A stretch of DNA of 64,000 nucleotides from Peromyscus leucopus (GCF_004664715.2 NC_051075.1:25972715-26036714); one strand, 5' to 3'. Shown: positions 1 to 12,642, counted from the first letter of the stretch. Made by a program: numbers and translations. Notes: a model not told the origin generated them from the sequence alone.

Positions 1-515
1 AAAAATACAGTCATCTTAAGAAAGCATTCGAACTGAAAATGTCAGTAAATGTTTCCAAAAAGATAGCTTTGAGAACCTTCATGCCCAGGTGGCATGCATT
101 CACTAGGCTTCTACGCAGAACTCCAATTTTCCTTTCTAATTTGTAATTCTCAAAAAACTTTTATTGAAAAACAAAGTCACCTCTTAACCTTTAAGAAAGG
201 AAGTCGTCTCCCCCAGACTATAACAGTGAAGCACCACCCAGCATTCTCATCTGTTCCTCTCCAGTGACTATCTTGTTAGTGGCTTAGTGTTAAGTTCTAC
301 AAATCGCACATAGTTCATTCCTATTGCAAAAGGAGTTCTACATATATAGGTCCTAGACTGTGAATAGGGTGTTTATTCAGTACATTTTCTATTGTTGTAC
401 AGGTCAGCTGCCAATCTACTGTCCAATTCTCTCCTTCAGGACACCTGCAAGGGTGATATATCCTCTCTCTTCAAGGTAGGCAAGGGCACCTGTATCAGGC
501 TTTCTTTTGGGCCAC
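1..515. other. unique non-coding sequence
   Basis: No SINE, LINE or simple repeat is recognisable here. The only open frame of note (392-601) is short, lacks any recognised domain and runs into the adjacent repeat, so it is not called as a gene. Confidence 0.5.
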
Positions 516-1040
516 CAACCAGCTCCCAAATCATGACATGGAAACCCATTATTAATTATGAATGCTCGGCTTTATCTTATAATTGTCCCACTAGCTCTTA
601 GAACTTAATTTGACCTGTTTCTCTTCATCTATGTTTTGCCTCGGGACTTTTTACCTTTCTTTCATTCTGTATGTCCTACTTTTCCTGCTTCTTCCATGTC
701 TGTCTGTCTGGCAGCTGCCTGGCTGGCCCCAGACATCTCCCTGTCTTTCTCCCTCATCTTTCTTCTCTTCCTCAAGCCTAGATTCCTCCTACCACTTCTC
801 TCTGCCCCCCCCAGCCCTGCCTATCCCTCTATTGCCCAGCTATTAACCATTCATCTTTTTATTAGACCAATCAGATGCCTTAGGTAGGCAAGGTCCAACA
901 GCAACACATCTTTACATAATTAAACAAATGCAGCATAAACAAATGTAACACACCTTTACATAGTTAAAATGATATTCTGTAACATAAACAAATGTAACAC
1001 CTCTTTACATAGTTAAGATAATAGTCCACAGTAGCACACA
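516..1040 (+). mobile_element. LTR-like medium-reiterated rodent repeat
   Basis: The stretch resembles a rodent repeat that opens with a 'cattattaattatgaatgctcgg' type segment (shortened here), has a long pyrimidine-rich middle (about 640-840), then 'attagaccaatcag' and a tail of AT-rich subrepeats. The tail contains a direct repeat of 49-bp period: 'cataaacaaatgtaacac' starts at 934 and again at 983. A CCAAT motif near 868 suits an LTR promoter. A related copy lies at 18181-18505. The exact family is not named because I cannot align it, and the strand is arbitrary. Confidence 0.55.
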
Positions 1041-2027
1041 ACCAATTCCAATTAATGAACGTTATGTTCATGGAAGTGCTGATATTTAGCAAAGAATATA
1101 TAAGGTTATAGTTACTTGGTAAATGTATTTCGAGCAATGCACAATTCAAATTCATCCCAAGGGAAGGAAATGGCCTTTGAAGTTGATGTTAATGAGATTC
1201 TCCACAGGGCCTCAGATCGGGAGATTCAGGAGAGCATGGCTAGCCTGGAACCTGCAAGCTAGATACTAAATATGCACCTGTTGAGTAGATGAACGAGGAC
1301 TGTGGGGACGCCTGAGTGATCGTAATTTTAGTATTTTATTTAAATTGTTCTTATTTTTTAAGCTTATTCAAACATAAAAAAATCATGCTTTATAAAAAAG
1401 AAAATGCATTACTCAGTAAGACTAGCAGTAATATTATGGCTTTCCATAGAATGTTAGAACAATCTAAGGAGAAAAAGTCAGTAGGTTTTGCCTTCTGTTC
1501 CTGAAACCCTTTGAGGAGATGTTCTAGAGGTCAGTGTCGATCATTTGAGTAACAACGGTGATTTTCTTCTTTTGTTTCATTTTAATGACTTGGAGTTGTT
1601 GAATATTTGTGTTCTGCCATATTTCAAATGTTGGCACTCTAACCACCAATGTGATAGTGTTTGAAAGTAGACAAGGGAGGTGACGGGGTCGCATGAAGTC
1701 ATAAATGTTGGCTCCATCTTGATAGAATTAGTGATTTTACGAGAGAAGTGAGAGACCACCTAGCTTCTCTGAGTAGAAGTACCATGCCTGTGAGTCAGGA
1801 AGAAGACGGCAGTAAGAACTGAGTGAATCCCAACCTTGATCTTGAACGTTCTAGCTTCCAAAACCATGAGAAAAAAAATGTCTTTTGGTTAAGCTGTGGT
1901 ATTTGATGATGACAGTTTTGAGGTTCAGTCACAAGTCAAATCCTATTGTCTCAACAGCTATAGATGTGATATTATTTATATGTGAAAGTCATTCTCCTTT
2001 GCTTTCAATCCCCACTCTGTGATTCTG
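1041..2027. other. unique non-coding sequence
   Basis: AT-rich single-copy-looking DNA. No repeat family, splice-flanked coding segment or RNA gene could be recognised. Confidence 0.45.
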
Positions 2028-2180
2028 CAGGGGCTGGCTCAATGGCTCGAGGGGGGAAGGTTACCTGCCACTAAGGTTGATGATCTAACGTTGATTCTTA
2101 GAACTCACACAGTGGAAAGAGAAAACCCAATCCCATAAATTGTCCACTGAATTCCACAAGTGAGTCTTGGCACTCACATA

Positions 2181-2224
<44 letters not shown>

Positions 2225-2240
2225 AGACACACACAAACTA
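2028..2240 (+). mobile_element. B4/RSINE1-type SINE with AC tail
   Basis: This tRNA-derived SINE starts at the 'ggggctggctcaatggctcg' head and continues through a diverged 'gttgattcttagaactcac' region and the 'aattgtccactgaattccac' segment typical of RSINE1. Its AC-rich 3' end has expanded into a pure AC array at 2183-2222. It is old and much mutated. An opposite-strand copy lies at 4161-4350. Confidence 0.65.
2183..2222. repeat. (AC)20 microsatellite
   Basis: Twenty uninterrupted AC units in the 3' tail of the SINE, followed by a degenerate CAGACAC stretch. The reverse strand reads GT, which explains nearby valine/cysteine open frames. Confidence 0.97.
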
Positions 2241-3560
2241 AATGTTAAGAAAATTAGAATTCAGAGGCCCCTTTGGGTAAATCAAATAAAATGTCCATAA
2301 AATGAGCAGTCTGACTCATCAAGTAATTCCCAACCAAGGAAGCAATGATTTGTGCAAATACAAAATCAGTGTTGCAACACTTGCTAGTAGGCTCCAACAT
2401 AAGCTGGTGTTCTTAGGTTTTACATAATGCAAATATATGGAAACATTCACTATACACTAAAAACATCTAGTTTCAAAAAGATAAAGTTCAATAATTTCGC
2501 CATAGTTTTAACTTTTAAAAATGTTCTCTAATTTTCCCCAGGGAAGAAGAGCTTACCAGTTGGTATCCAATACCAAATGGTCATATCTGAAAACACACAC
2601 GCAAGTAACATCATACAGTCTGAGAAAGTTGTATTTATGCATTTAGAAACACACACACACATACACAACAACAATAACAAAACAAAACAACGACAAAAAA
2701 TGAAAGAAAAAGAGTCCATGAATTTGGAAGTGACCATGGTGGAGGAGTGCATGGCGAAGTTTTGAGGGGGAAAAGTGAAGGGGAAATGATTATAAGCTCA
2801 AAAAGGAAAAAGAAAACATTTTAAAGAAAAAAACCCACCTCCCAAAAATGCTCTACAGTGATTATATTAAACCTCATAGCCTTGTTATTTTTGGTTCTGC
2901 TTTTTTACTTTGTTTTCATTCTTGGTAGATAGATTTAACACGTTGTTCTAGGTTTTTTCTTTCCTTATAAGCAGAAGCCTTTTCATGGAAATACAGCATT
3001 TGCATTGGCAAAGAGTTTTAGGGATAAATTCTTTGACCGTCATTTAAAAAGCTCACCTGAAATAAAAATTCTGACTATTAGACAGCAATCTGTTATGTGC
3101 CGTGCCAAATGAAAGGCTGCTGTCATAATCCACTAGATAATGTTTAGTTTTTACACCAATTTGGTAAATTTACCTCATGTACCAGTACACCACAAATCAT
3201 ACCTTCCACTTGCCGGGTGACAGCGGTAAACACTGCATACCTTCAGACGACCTTTCTCCAAAGATGCTTCTCACTGTTCACGTTTTATATGTCAAATGGT
3301 ACTTTCTTTGAAAAGCACATTTAGATGCCATTATACGGAGAAGCTACCGGCCTGGGACAAGTTCTAGCATTTAGTGTTCTGACAGATCTTAACTTGGACA
3401 TCAGCCAAAGTCAATAAAACTTGTTCATGCAGAACCTTACCTGGTTTTCACCACGTCCAGAGGGTGCATCAGGCAAATTTCTGTAAGACCTGAAAGATGA
3501 TAAAGAAAATGCCAATGAATACACAGATACATATTGATTTCCAAAATTTAAGATAAAAAT
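2241..3560. other. unique non-coding sequence
   Basis: Mostly AT-rich single-copy DNA. A short ACAC/AACA-rich patch lies at about 2648-2700. No gene or named repeat is visible. Confidence 0.45.
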
Positions 3561-3700
3561 AAAGAATTTAGATGGAGGGGGAGTAGGTTTGGGGGAGAGG
3601 GGAAGTGGCGGGGAGCTGAGAGGACTGGAGGGAGGGGAAACTGTGGTTGAGATGAATTATGTGGGAGAAGAATCTCTTTTCAATAAATAATAATAAAAGG
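3561..3700 (+). mobile_element. L1 LINE 3' end fragment
   Basis: A guanine-rich polypurine block (3570-3645) is followed by 'aaactgtggttgagatg' and an AATAAATAATAATAAAA tail. This is the end of rodent L1 3' UTRs. Only the last 140 bp or so are present, consistent with severe 5' truncation. Confidence 0.65.
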
Positions 3701-4157
3701 AATTTAGAACTTTGAACAGAACAGCTAGGGGAAGTGGATAGTTACTAAATAATTTTATTTCAGTAGGAGAAAGATGTGACCAAGTATTTTCTTATTACTC
3801 TGGCAGGAAGGTGGGCTATGGGGAAAGGAAAAAAAATACAATCAGATTACAGTTACAACTAATTAAACAGAAGTTCTGTATCCCAACCCAGCTGCAGATA
3901 AGTGTAGGCAGAAGGTAAAAGGGGAGGAGTCTGAGCTCCTCCACTGACATGGCAAAACCTAAGGCTTGGCTCGAACATCACGAAACTAAGGTGGCTATGA
4001 CTCTTGGTTGAAATGTGAGAATCCTACATATCATTAGCTTAACAGAGGATAACTATTGACTTTACGTTGTGTGCCACAAGTTTATGGACAAGGTAATTGA
4101 AGCTGAACATACAAGGTTAAATCACTCTCCTAAGCTGCCACAAATAGTAAAGCTTTT

Positions 4158-4160
<3 letters not shown>

Positions 4161-4206
<46 letters not shown>
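4161..4206. repeat. (GT)23 microsatellite
   Basis: Uninterrupted GT run of 46 bases at the 3' end of the reverse-oriented SINE. It is the cause of the poly-valine/cysteine frames at 4069-4459, which are not genes. Confidence 0.97.
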
Positions 4207-4208
<2 letters not shown>

Positions 4209-4350
4209 CTGCAAGCATGAATATCATAGAGTGTATGTGGAGATCAGAGAACAATTTAAATGAATCAGTTTTCTCTTTCTACTCTGTGGGTTCGAATCCA
4301 ACCCAGTTCTTCGGGCTTTGGTGCCAAGAGACCTTGCACTCAGAGCCGAC
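4161..4350 (-). mobile_element. B4/RSINE1-type SINE, reverse orientation
   Basis: Read on the minus strand this is an RSINE1-like SINE. The plus strand shows its complement: the GT array, then 'tgtatgtggagatcagagaac', 'ctactctgtgggttcgaatcc' and a diverged tRNA-like head near 4310-4350. The GT array is the complement of the SINE's AC tail. The copy is old, with several indels. Confidence 0.6.
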
Positions 4351-5430
4351 GTCTGGCTTAGTTTCGGATAAGACACAGATGAATGCGAATTTTCAAGTAA
4401 GGATAAGTGTGTGGGGAACCTTACAAGTTGAACAGGTGCACCAATATTGTCTTGGGTAATTCCTCTTTATTAATAAGGGGAAATCCTTGCATTCATATTC
4501 ATGTGAACTGTGCATAGACACGTTCCTGTGTATAACTATGGGACAAGGCAGGGAGCAAAAGTACGGTCAAACTCAAACTGAACTAGTTTGCAAATGCAGT
4601 AAGTGTACTGCTACCAAGAAATACGATACTGTTGTGTGGCCTCTGGGAAAACGAACTGAGTACTTACAACCTCCACTTATACAGAGAGGGATGATGCTTG
4701 CCCATGAGCAGTTGTACATGCCTGTGACAACATATTCTGATGACCATCGCTATGTAGAGGTAAAGTAACTGCTGCGATTACTGTTACTGTAGCTCTTACA
4801 ATTACCACCGTCGATTTTATAACTGCTAAACTAAACTACTTACACTACTTCTACTGCCACATGCTGGTAATTTATAATCTAGCAGTTTTCTCACAAGAGA
4901 AAGCTTTTTTTTTTTCCCTGCAGTTTCATCTGTAAGAAGCTATGTCTTCTCCTAATGGTTATGATCACAGGTTTTTAACAATCATGGCTTCCCAAAGAAG
5001 AGAAAGAACAGGCATCAGGCGCAGCAGGGCTGCAAGGCGCAGTGACAAGGCCTATGGGACAAGCCTTTGTCTTTATTAACAAAGTTGAATTACTCAGGAG
5101 AGTCCTGGTGCATCTTGTAATGTTCCCACATAGCTATCCTTGCTTGAAAATTCACATTCATCTGGAAGAGTAAGGTAACCAGAATTCTTTCCCTGGTTCC
5201 TCTAAAGAATAGTTATTTATCCATGGGGTTATACATTTCCTACTTGCAAATGGAAGGATTAACTGCTCTGGAATAAATTCGAGATCTCAAACTCTAGGTT
5301 CTCTTGAATTCAACTCACACGTGTATATATGCATCCATATAACTTATAGTTCAAATTTAAGGTTTGTTAATTAGGATAAAGCCACAATCCAATATATATA
5401 AAACTGACCCTGGAAACTCAACATTTAAGA
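4351..5430. other. unique sequence with cryptic ACT-rich patch
   Basis: Mostly single-copy. About 4760-4865 is a degenerate triplet-rich patch of ACT/TAC words. A run of T followed by 'ccctgcag' at about 4905-4922 resembles a splice acceptor, but a GTAAG follows within 15 bases and no exon is supported. Confidence 0.4.
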
Positions 5431-5434
5431 CATC

Positions 5435-5620
5435 ATTGTGGTGGTAGTGGTGAATGCCTTTAATCCTAGCATTCACTAGGCAGAGGCAGGTGGATTTTCT
5501 GTGAGCTAGAGGCCAGCCTGGTGTATAAAGTGAGTTCCAGGACAGCCAGAGAGGTTACACAGAGAAACTCTGTCTCAAAAAACCAAAACCAAAAACCAAA
5601 AAACAACAAAAAAATAAGAC
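5435..5620 (+). mobile_element. B1 SINE (older subtype)
   Basis: A 7SL-derived B1 running from 'gtggtggtagtggtgaatgc' through 'gaggccagcctggtgtataa' to 'cagagaaactctgtctc' and an A-rich AACC tail. It has the older 'ccaggacagccagag' 3' half, unlike the three young B1 copies elsewhere. Confidence 0.9.
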
Positions 5621-6211
5621 AGTATTGTTTCCAAGCACTACTATAGCCATCAATTAAGTGAGGCTCTACAAATAAGACACTCTGGATTGCTTACCAAGGC
5701 AAGTGCACAATGCTTCTCTCACTCTCTTGACATTAGAGGAAAAGAAAAAAAATGCTAAATACCAATCTGCACCATATGGTATATTACTCAAAAAGTTTAC
5801 TAAAAGAACCAACAACCCCAACCACTAATTAGAATTAATAGCAGAACTTGGAAAACCAGTTTACATGAATGTAAAATCATTTTCTTATTTGCAAAATTGT
5901 TCTACTTTCCTGTAGACCATATCTTATAATTTTGTAGTTAAGCTATTTTCTAATCTCTAGTTTTCATCAAATTCCATGTATTCATCCAGCAGTTTCACAT
6001 TGGTCGCCCCCTGTGTGTCCAGCATTGAGGATAGAGCCTAGCAAAGAGAACAGACACTTAAGAACAAATAATGATACACAGGAGGAGGTGTGGCCCTGAG
6101 TTGACAGAAACACCTCATAGAAAGGTCCCCAGTATGACCTGGGTTTGGGTCAAGCATGGGAAAAGATATTTGAGGGAAAAGATAACATGAGGAATAGAGG
6201 ATAGGTACTAT

Positions 6212-6213
<2 letters not shown>

Positions 6214-6304
<91 letters not shown>
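6214..6304. repeat. compound (AC)n-(GA)n microsatellite
   Basis: AC units at 6214-6248 change directly to GA units at 6249-6304, giving 91 bases. The GA half is a pure purine tract that could adopt triplex DNA. Confidence 0.96.
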
Positions 6305-6307
<3 letters not shown>

Positions 6308-8050
6308 AGGCAGATTGCTTAAGACTTATGGTAGCTTAGTGTTGAAGGTGGATATAAAGTGGTGAGAGATGATACTGAAAATTGTAGATTATGGAAATGT
6401 AGGATCATTTCTAGGCATTTGTACTTCATTCCATAGGATATGATGAGAGGAGTCATCCCAGACAGTAGATGGTTCCTGCAGAGGGTGTAAGGAGTCGGTG
6501 GAGGAAGGAAGTGAGCCAGGCCATGGTGGTCGGGAGAATCTTGCAGCCTGACTGACCAGCAGCCAGAGTGTTTCTTTATTTATACAGCATTTAGTAAGTG
6601 GGGATACATTCATGATGTTCCAAAACATAGATCATATCATTTCTGTTTTTGGACATGTGTTTCACTTCCTATAGCCCATCTTTTAGTCATCATTAATAAA
6701 CTATGACAAAACAGAATTACCATTTCAAATCATTTTCCCTCATTTTGACATCATTAATAAACAGTTATCATTCTTACTCATTAACCCCATAACCCAATTT
6801 TTGAGAATCTAGAGGCATATGACAGCCTGTTCTCAGGCTGGTAGCTTTGGTTACTTCAAGGACACTAGACCAAAACAAAATCTTCAACCACCCTGGGCAT
6901 TTTGCCATGTCTCAATCAATGTATTATTAACTCTTAGTGTCAGAGTGCCCAGGAAAATCCTCAGGCCAAAGCTGCTGCAGTTATTCTTCAAATTCTGGCA
7001 TAATACAATCAATGTTCACATTTCTATCTTTATAGAATTTGTCTATATATCTAATCCTGGCATTCTGTTGTTGTTCCTTGGTCATATGACATTATAGTGG
7101 CTCTACATGAGTTAACTTCTGAGAGAGGGAGATTCTGACACCTCATACTTTTATCATTTTTCCACTCCATACTTTGCTCATCAATATGTCTCTGTCAGAA
7201 TATGTAGGTCAGAATTACATGTCACATAATTGTCTGAGTGTACAGTGGGAAGAGGCTTGTAGTCTGAACTGTGGCCAACTCCTCTAGCTCACTGAATCTT
7301 GTTGACCTTTTTGAATTTACTTTGTTTTGATTATCTTGTTCCTGAATATTTACAGGGACAGATGTTTCAAGAAAGTCTCATAGCCTCATGAAGAGACCTC
7401 TGGCTTCTTTATGTGTCACAACCTTCAAGTAGATAAGGATGTCTCCCCAAAAGTGGGGGGAATAGTATTTTCAGGACTGTCCTGGGGAAACTTAGAACCA
7501 GCATTCCTGGGAGAAGGCTTAAATGATTCATAAAGAATTTTCCATCAATCCAACACCCCCAAATTATACAAATATTAAAAGTGCCCCAAGTATGTAACAG
7601 ATGGAGATGAAAACCAAAGGGTGGCATGGCAGCCATCATGTGGCTCAGCTCTGCTGGAGCTTTGTTAAGCAGCTGTGCTGGCTTTATGACTTCTGCCATT
7701 CCATTCAGATATGGCTGTGCCAATAAGAGGAGGCAATAAATGGACTTTAAAAATTACCTTGTCGGATATGTGCCTGTTAGGCTGTCTCTAACATATTCCA
7801 TGTCCACTGAAGACATTCCAACAGATTTTAAGAGGTGTGAGAGCAGTCCAAGGCTATGTGCTGCTAGTGATATAACTACGTGCACTTCTAATCTTGTTGC
7901 TACCAATCACATTTATTCACAGGCCAGCAAATGGTTCTGATGTCCTTCCATTTCACCCTTTGGTCACCAGTTTTTCAGCAAAGCACCAGTTGTCACCGAA
8001 GCATAGACATCATGGTGTTCTACCACTTCTAAGTACGTGAGGGGGTTAAT
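6305..8050. other. unique non-coding sequence
   Basis: About 1.7 kb with no convincing repeat. The 104-codon minus-strand frame at 7409-7723 shows no domain or homology I recognise. A diverged 'cattccataggatatg' patch near 6430 is faintly L2-like but too weak to call. Confidence 0.4.
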
Positions 8051-8054
8051 CTCA

Positions 8055-8290
8055 ATGCCAGTTTTATTGGATTTAGAATTTCCATAGAAATGTAGGTCTG
8101 GTTGTGTCTGTGGAGGTGTTTCTTGAAAGGTCAAACTAAGGAGGGAAAACTTATCTCTAATATGGACCTTGCTATTCCATAGGCTGGGATCCAGGATTGC
8201 ACAAAAAGGAGAATGTGAGCTGAGCATCAGTGTTTACTGTCCTCCTTTTGACTATGGATGCAGTGCTCATCCTCATCTGCAACTTTTAAG
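8055..8290 (+). mobile_element. rodent LTR-like repeat fragment
   Basis: The words 'ggtgtttcttgaaaggtcaa', 'taaggagggaaaac', 'aggctgggatccaggattg' and 'gagctgagcatcagtgttta' appear in the order of a common rodent repeat that I cannot name securely. It is diverged and truncated. Confidence 0.4.
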
Positions 8291-9305
8291 GCAAAACCAA
8301 CTCTTCCTCCCTAGTTGCTCTTATAAGGTATTTTGACAAGGCATTCTGTAAATATTTGGGGGAACTATTATAATTCACAGGAGTCAATGTTCATTCGTGA
8401 AACTACCTACCAATTTGTGATTTGGACAACAGAAAAAAAATGTGGCTTAAATTGCCAAATGTAACATATTTGGTCCAGAATATCAGTTTTTTTTTAAATT
8501 TTTAATCAAAACAGGTGACTATAGACTTCAAATTAGTAACAGCATACACATTAATTAGAGAAAACATGCACATTGGAAATGATATGGAGGTTGTAGAACT
8601 GTTATCAGAATTCACAGTTTAATCTAGATTCCCTAGAGCTGGAGGAATGCTAGCTGCCCTTCACTGGGCAGCTAGGGATTATGAGGCTATGAGAGTAACC
8701 ACAGAAAAAGATTAAGATGATGTGAATTGATCTCAGGGTAGTGAATCCCACCACAGACTTCTTGATATTTTTATTGCCTATTATGAAGTCACAAACTGAT
8801 TAAGAAGCTAGTGAACTCGGATTTTAATAATTCCTCTTTAAAACTGAAATTTTAACGTAAGAAGGTAACTCAAGTGGCTGGTTCCATTTAATCTATCCAA
8901 ATTGCCAATTCAAAACACGTTGATCTCGAGAAAAATTTGTTTTCCTCTCATCAGCCTGACATTTATTAGATGCAGTTATCACAGATGAATACAAAATCAA
9001 ACCGTTTCATCTCTCTGATAGATGAAAAACTGCTCTGCCAGACAACCACAGAAACACTTTTCCCGGAGAAAAGTTTGAACATCACAGCATCTGAATGAAG
9101 AATGTGAAACCATCCACATAAACCTTGATAATAAAATATTTGGACCAATCCCTTCTTAACAGATGCTTTTTCTAGCCATTTTAAAATTTATATGTTAGTA
9201 TTTGATCTTGACACTAGAACAACAGTCATTTGGAAATAAAATGTCTTCAAATTGGGCTTATCTCAATAAAGTTTTAGATTATTTGACTCTCCAATTAAAA
9301 CTTAA
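8291..9305. other. unique non-coding sequence
   Basis: AT-rich single-copy DNA. A perfect 10-bp inverted repeat (arms 8650-8659 and 8666-8675) is the only structure noticed, and that is expected by chance about once in a window this size. Confidence 0.4.
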
Positions 9306-9490
9306 GCAACCAGACTTGGTGGCATAACCCTTTTATCCCAGCACTCAGGAAGCAGAGGTAGATAGATCTCAGTGAGTTCAAGGCCAGCTTCGTCTATATA
9401 GAGATTTTTAAGCCAGTCAGGGATGCATAGTGCTACATAGTGCTATATAGTACTACATAGTGCTAGAAAATCCTCCTTTAAAAAAAAGGA
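9306..9490 (+). mobile_element. diverged B1-like SINE with 10-bp tandem repeat
   Basis: B1 words 'ggtggcataaccc', 'tttatcccagcactcaggaa' and 'gtgagttcaaggccagctt' are present. The 3' part is replaced by four 10-bp units (9426-9465, consensus catagtgcta), then an A-rich tail at about 9478-9500. Confidence 0.75.
9426..9465. repeat. 4 x 10-bp tandem repeat
   Basis: Units at 9426, 9436, 9446 and 9456 read catagtgcta, catagtgcta, tatagtacta, catagtgcta. Unit 3 carries two substitutions. The array lies where the B1 'gctacatag' segment should be, so it probably arose by local slippage of SINE sequence. Confidence 0.9.
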
Positions 9491-9803
9491 AGAAAGAGAA
9501 AAGAACCTAGATAAACATAAAAACATTCATTTCTAAGTATTACTGTACTTATGAATCCTAAAAAAATGATTTATCACAATAAGCAAACTGGACTGGTTAT
9601 TAAATGTCAGGAGGCAATAAGAATGCTTTTGTAAACCTAGACACAAAAGTTGAGGACCAATTGTAAATTGACATTGTAAAATGAGCGTATTATAACTGTT
9701 TTCAATATTTTGGCAGATTCATGACACCTTAATAGATATGACTACTTCTCTATGATTTAATTGAAATTCTGGTGGATCCTCAAGGATGTGGGGGCTAACC
9801 CCT

Positions 9804-10274
<471 letters not shown>

Positions 10275-11150
10275 TCTCCGAGCCTGTAACTTGTATTTCT
10301 GCGAGCAATGTTGCCTTCATTGAACTGGCTCAATTATCGACCTTCACCTGAGCCAATATTCCTGAGAAAGGGCTAACATCCTGCTGTAAACGCTTCTCCC
10401 AGTCTTCATCTTTTCTGAGAATCTCCTGGCCCATTCAGTTCCAGCCCCCAAGTGAACATCAGCTCCACTCATTCTCCTCTGACATAACTAAGCCGTTTCT
10501 CGTTACCAAGACAATAGCCACACAATGATTAATCTTGATTGGTGACAGAACAGCTTCTCTATGCTCAAGTCTTTGGCCCTTTCTTTTCAACTATAGAATG
10601 TTTCTTCCTGTGAAAACACATACACTTTGAGAGTACACTTATATTCAGCTCTCAAGTTGGGCAAAAATTTTGCCAGATACCCTAAGGACAAAACTTCTTA
10701 TTCCCTGGTATTCATTCCCTCTTCTAAGCTACTCAGAATGAATGAATGAATGAGGCATTTCCCAGTTCCCCTTGCTGCTAGGTATTAACATGTGACTAAG
10801 GTTAGGCCAACAGGATGTAAGTAAAAGTGGTTTGAGCAACATCTGGAACAGATGTTTTGAAGGCAGGCCTCCTGCTGCTCTACTCATGATCCTCCCTGCG
10901 CCCCCCCCCCCTGCTGTAGAATATGCACATGGGGCTGAGGCAGCCATCTTGTAAAAGGTGATTTGGATTATAGCACCCCACAGTAAAGGGAGAAAAAAAA
11001 GAAGTTCTTCCTGCCATTTTGGAGTTCCCATTATCTACCTCCATATGTTTGCTTTAGAGAAAAGAATCTATTTTCTTTAAAATGAAGATGAGATGTGGTG
11101 GGTTTAATTTTTGTCTGACACAGGAGCCTTTTGATGAGTCTCTAGTAGTA
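10275..11150. other. unique non-coding sequence
   Basis: Single-copy-looking, with a short (GAAT)4 at about 10735-10752 and a C-run at 10901-10911. The 100-codon minus frame at 10729-11031 is not recognised. Confidence 0.4.
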
Positions 11151-11154
11151 TCTG

Positions 11155-11310
11155 AACTTGTACAGCATTGCTATTGTCTGTATTCTTGCTGATGGATATC
11201 TGCAGATAGAGGATACATCTGCCTTGTTTATCTTTCCATCCCCATCACTTTGCACAATGGCAGGTACTCAGTAAGCTCAATAAATATTTGTTGAATAAAT
11301 AAATTAATGT
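11155..11310 (+). mobile_element. L2/MIR 3' tail
   Basis: An ancient repeat tail reading 'ttgtttatctttccatcccc', then 'ggcaggtactcagtaagctc' and 'aataaatatttgttgaataa'. This is the conserved 3' end shared by mammalian L2 and related elements. Confidence 0.75.
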
Positions 11311-11925
11311 CGACTGGGGTCTGTGCATATGTCATTATGTTAGCCAATCTTCAAGATAAACTAAACTGGCAGCTCTTTATTATGTTATTATTTCATTAGT
11401 TTAAGTTTCATACACATAAGCAGATAAGGATGGGGAAATAGTTGAAAAATGGTATTAAATAAAGTACAGGAAGTACCTGAATAGAGAACTGCAATGGAGA
11501 TCCCATATCCAGATGCTCTCTGTTGCTATATCAGTGTAAGTAGGAAACAAGTCAATCAGTGTCCAGTAAACTGACATGTGGCTGTTGAGAGCTGTGAGCC
11601 TGAAACCTACCGTACAAAGTGCTAAAGCCCAGTCTGACACAGAACCAAGGGCGGCCTTCAAAGGCCGACCCAGAAGTGACACATTGAGGAGGGCAACATG
11701 CATACAGCCATGTTTCAGTGATTGATGTTGCTGCTTACAAATATTTTTAGGTTCTGCATCAACTGTAGTCTCATATGACTACTTACTTTTACTTCACATT
11801 GTTGACTCTTGTCGTGAATGTATGTTATAGCAATTATAAACTTAATCATAGAAAATATAAACAAAACTTTAACATTTTTAACTACTCTGTGGTATGTATA
11901 TTCTTTGCATTTGGGATGTCCTGTT

Positions 11926-11930
<5 letters not shown>

Positions 11931-11964
<34 letters not shown>

Positions 11965-12047
11965 ATGTGCGTATCACCAAGAAATTCTTACTATTTTTAC
12001 TCACTTTGCCAAGAACCACAGTTAGGTGTCTTATGTCTCAATGATAT

Positions 12048-12083
<36 letters not shown>

Positions 12084-12156
12084 CACCAAAAAATTCTTAC
12101 TGTTTTTACTCACTTTGCCAAGAACCACAGTTAGATATCTTATGTCTCAATGATGT

Positions 12157-12202
<46 letters not shown>

Positions 12203-12277
12203 CACCAAAAAATTCTTACTGTTTTTACTCACTTTGCCAAGAACCACAGTTAGATATCTTATGTCTCAACGGTGTGT
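11931..12277 (+). repeat. three-copy tandem array with GT cores
   Basis: Three units each consist of a GT run (11931-11962, 12049-12080, 12154-12200) followed by about 75 bases beginning 'atcaccaa' at 11973, 12082 and 12201. Periods are 109 and 119 bp, differing by GT length. Copies 2 and 3 share changes absent from copy 1 ('agatatc' versus 'aggtgtc'; 'tactgttttt' versus 'tactattttt'), so they are the more recent duplicates. Open frames across it are artefacts of GT. Confidence 0.95.
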
Positions 12278-12606
12278 TTTTTCTCAGAGTTAGAAGTAGA
12301 AAGCCACATCCAGGTCATCACTCCCCAGAGAGGAACGGACTACTGTTATATTCTAGAAAATTTAAATGTGTGCACCACAGAGCAGCTGACTCATTTTTTA
12401 ACCCCTCCCTTCATAACCCAAGTGTGTTACTAAATTGATAGACAGATTGACTGTGGAACACACTAAGCCACCACTGTTTTCCCTAATAGACCAGAAGCAC
12501 AAAGACCTGGAACGGGGGAGTCATTCTGTGCCTCCTCCCTATTCCACTCCACCTTCACCCTGGAGCTGCATGGCAACGGGCTTCAGTGACCCTTTGATTT
12601 GCTTGG

Positions 12607-12610
<4 letters not shown>

Positions 12611-12642
<32 letters not shown>

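Noticed and set aside
2183..4206. Inverted AC and GT arrays as a long-range hairpin
   Set aside because: They are independent tails of two old opposite-strand SINEs 2 kb apart; complementarity follows from composition.
4984..5079. Short 31-codon Arg-rich frame preceded by a polypyrimidine-CAG like acceptor
   Set aside because: The putative acceptor is about 60 bases upstream with a GT donor-like site directly after it; length and composition are within chance, and no homologue is recognised.
8650..8675. Perfect 10-bp stem with a 6-base loop
   Set aside because: About one such hairpin is expected at random in a window this size; no T-run or other terminator-like context, and the organism is eukaryotic.
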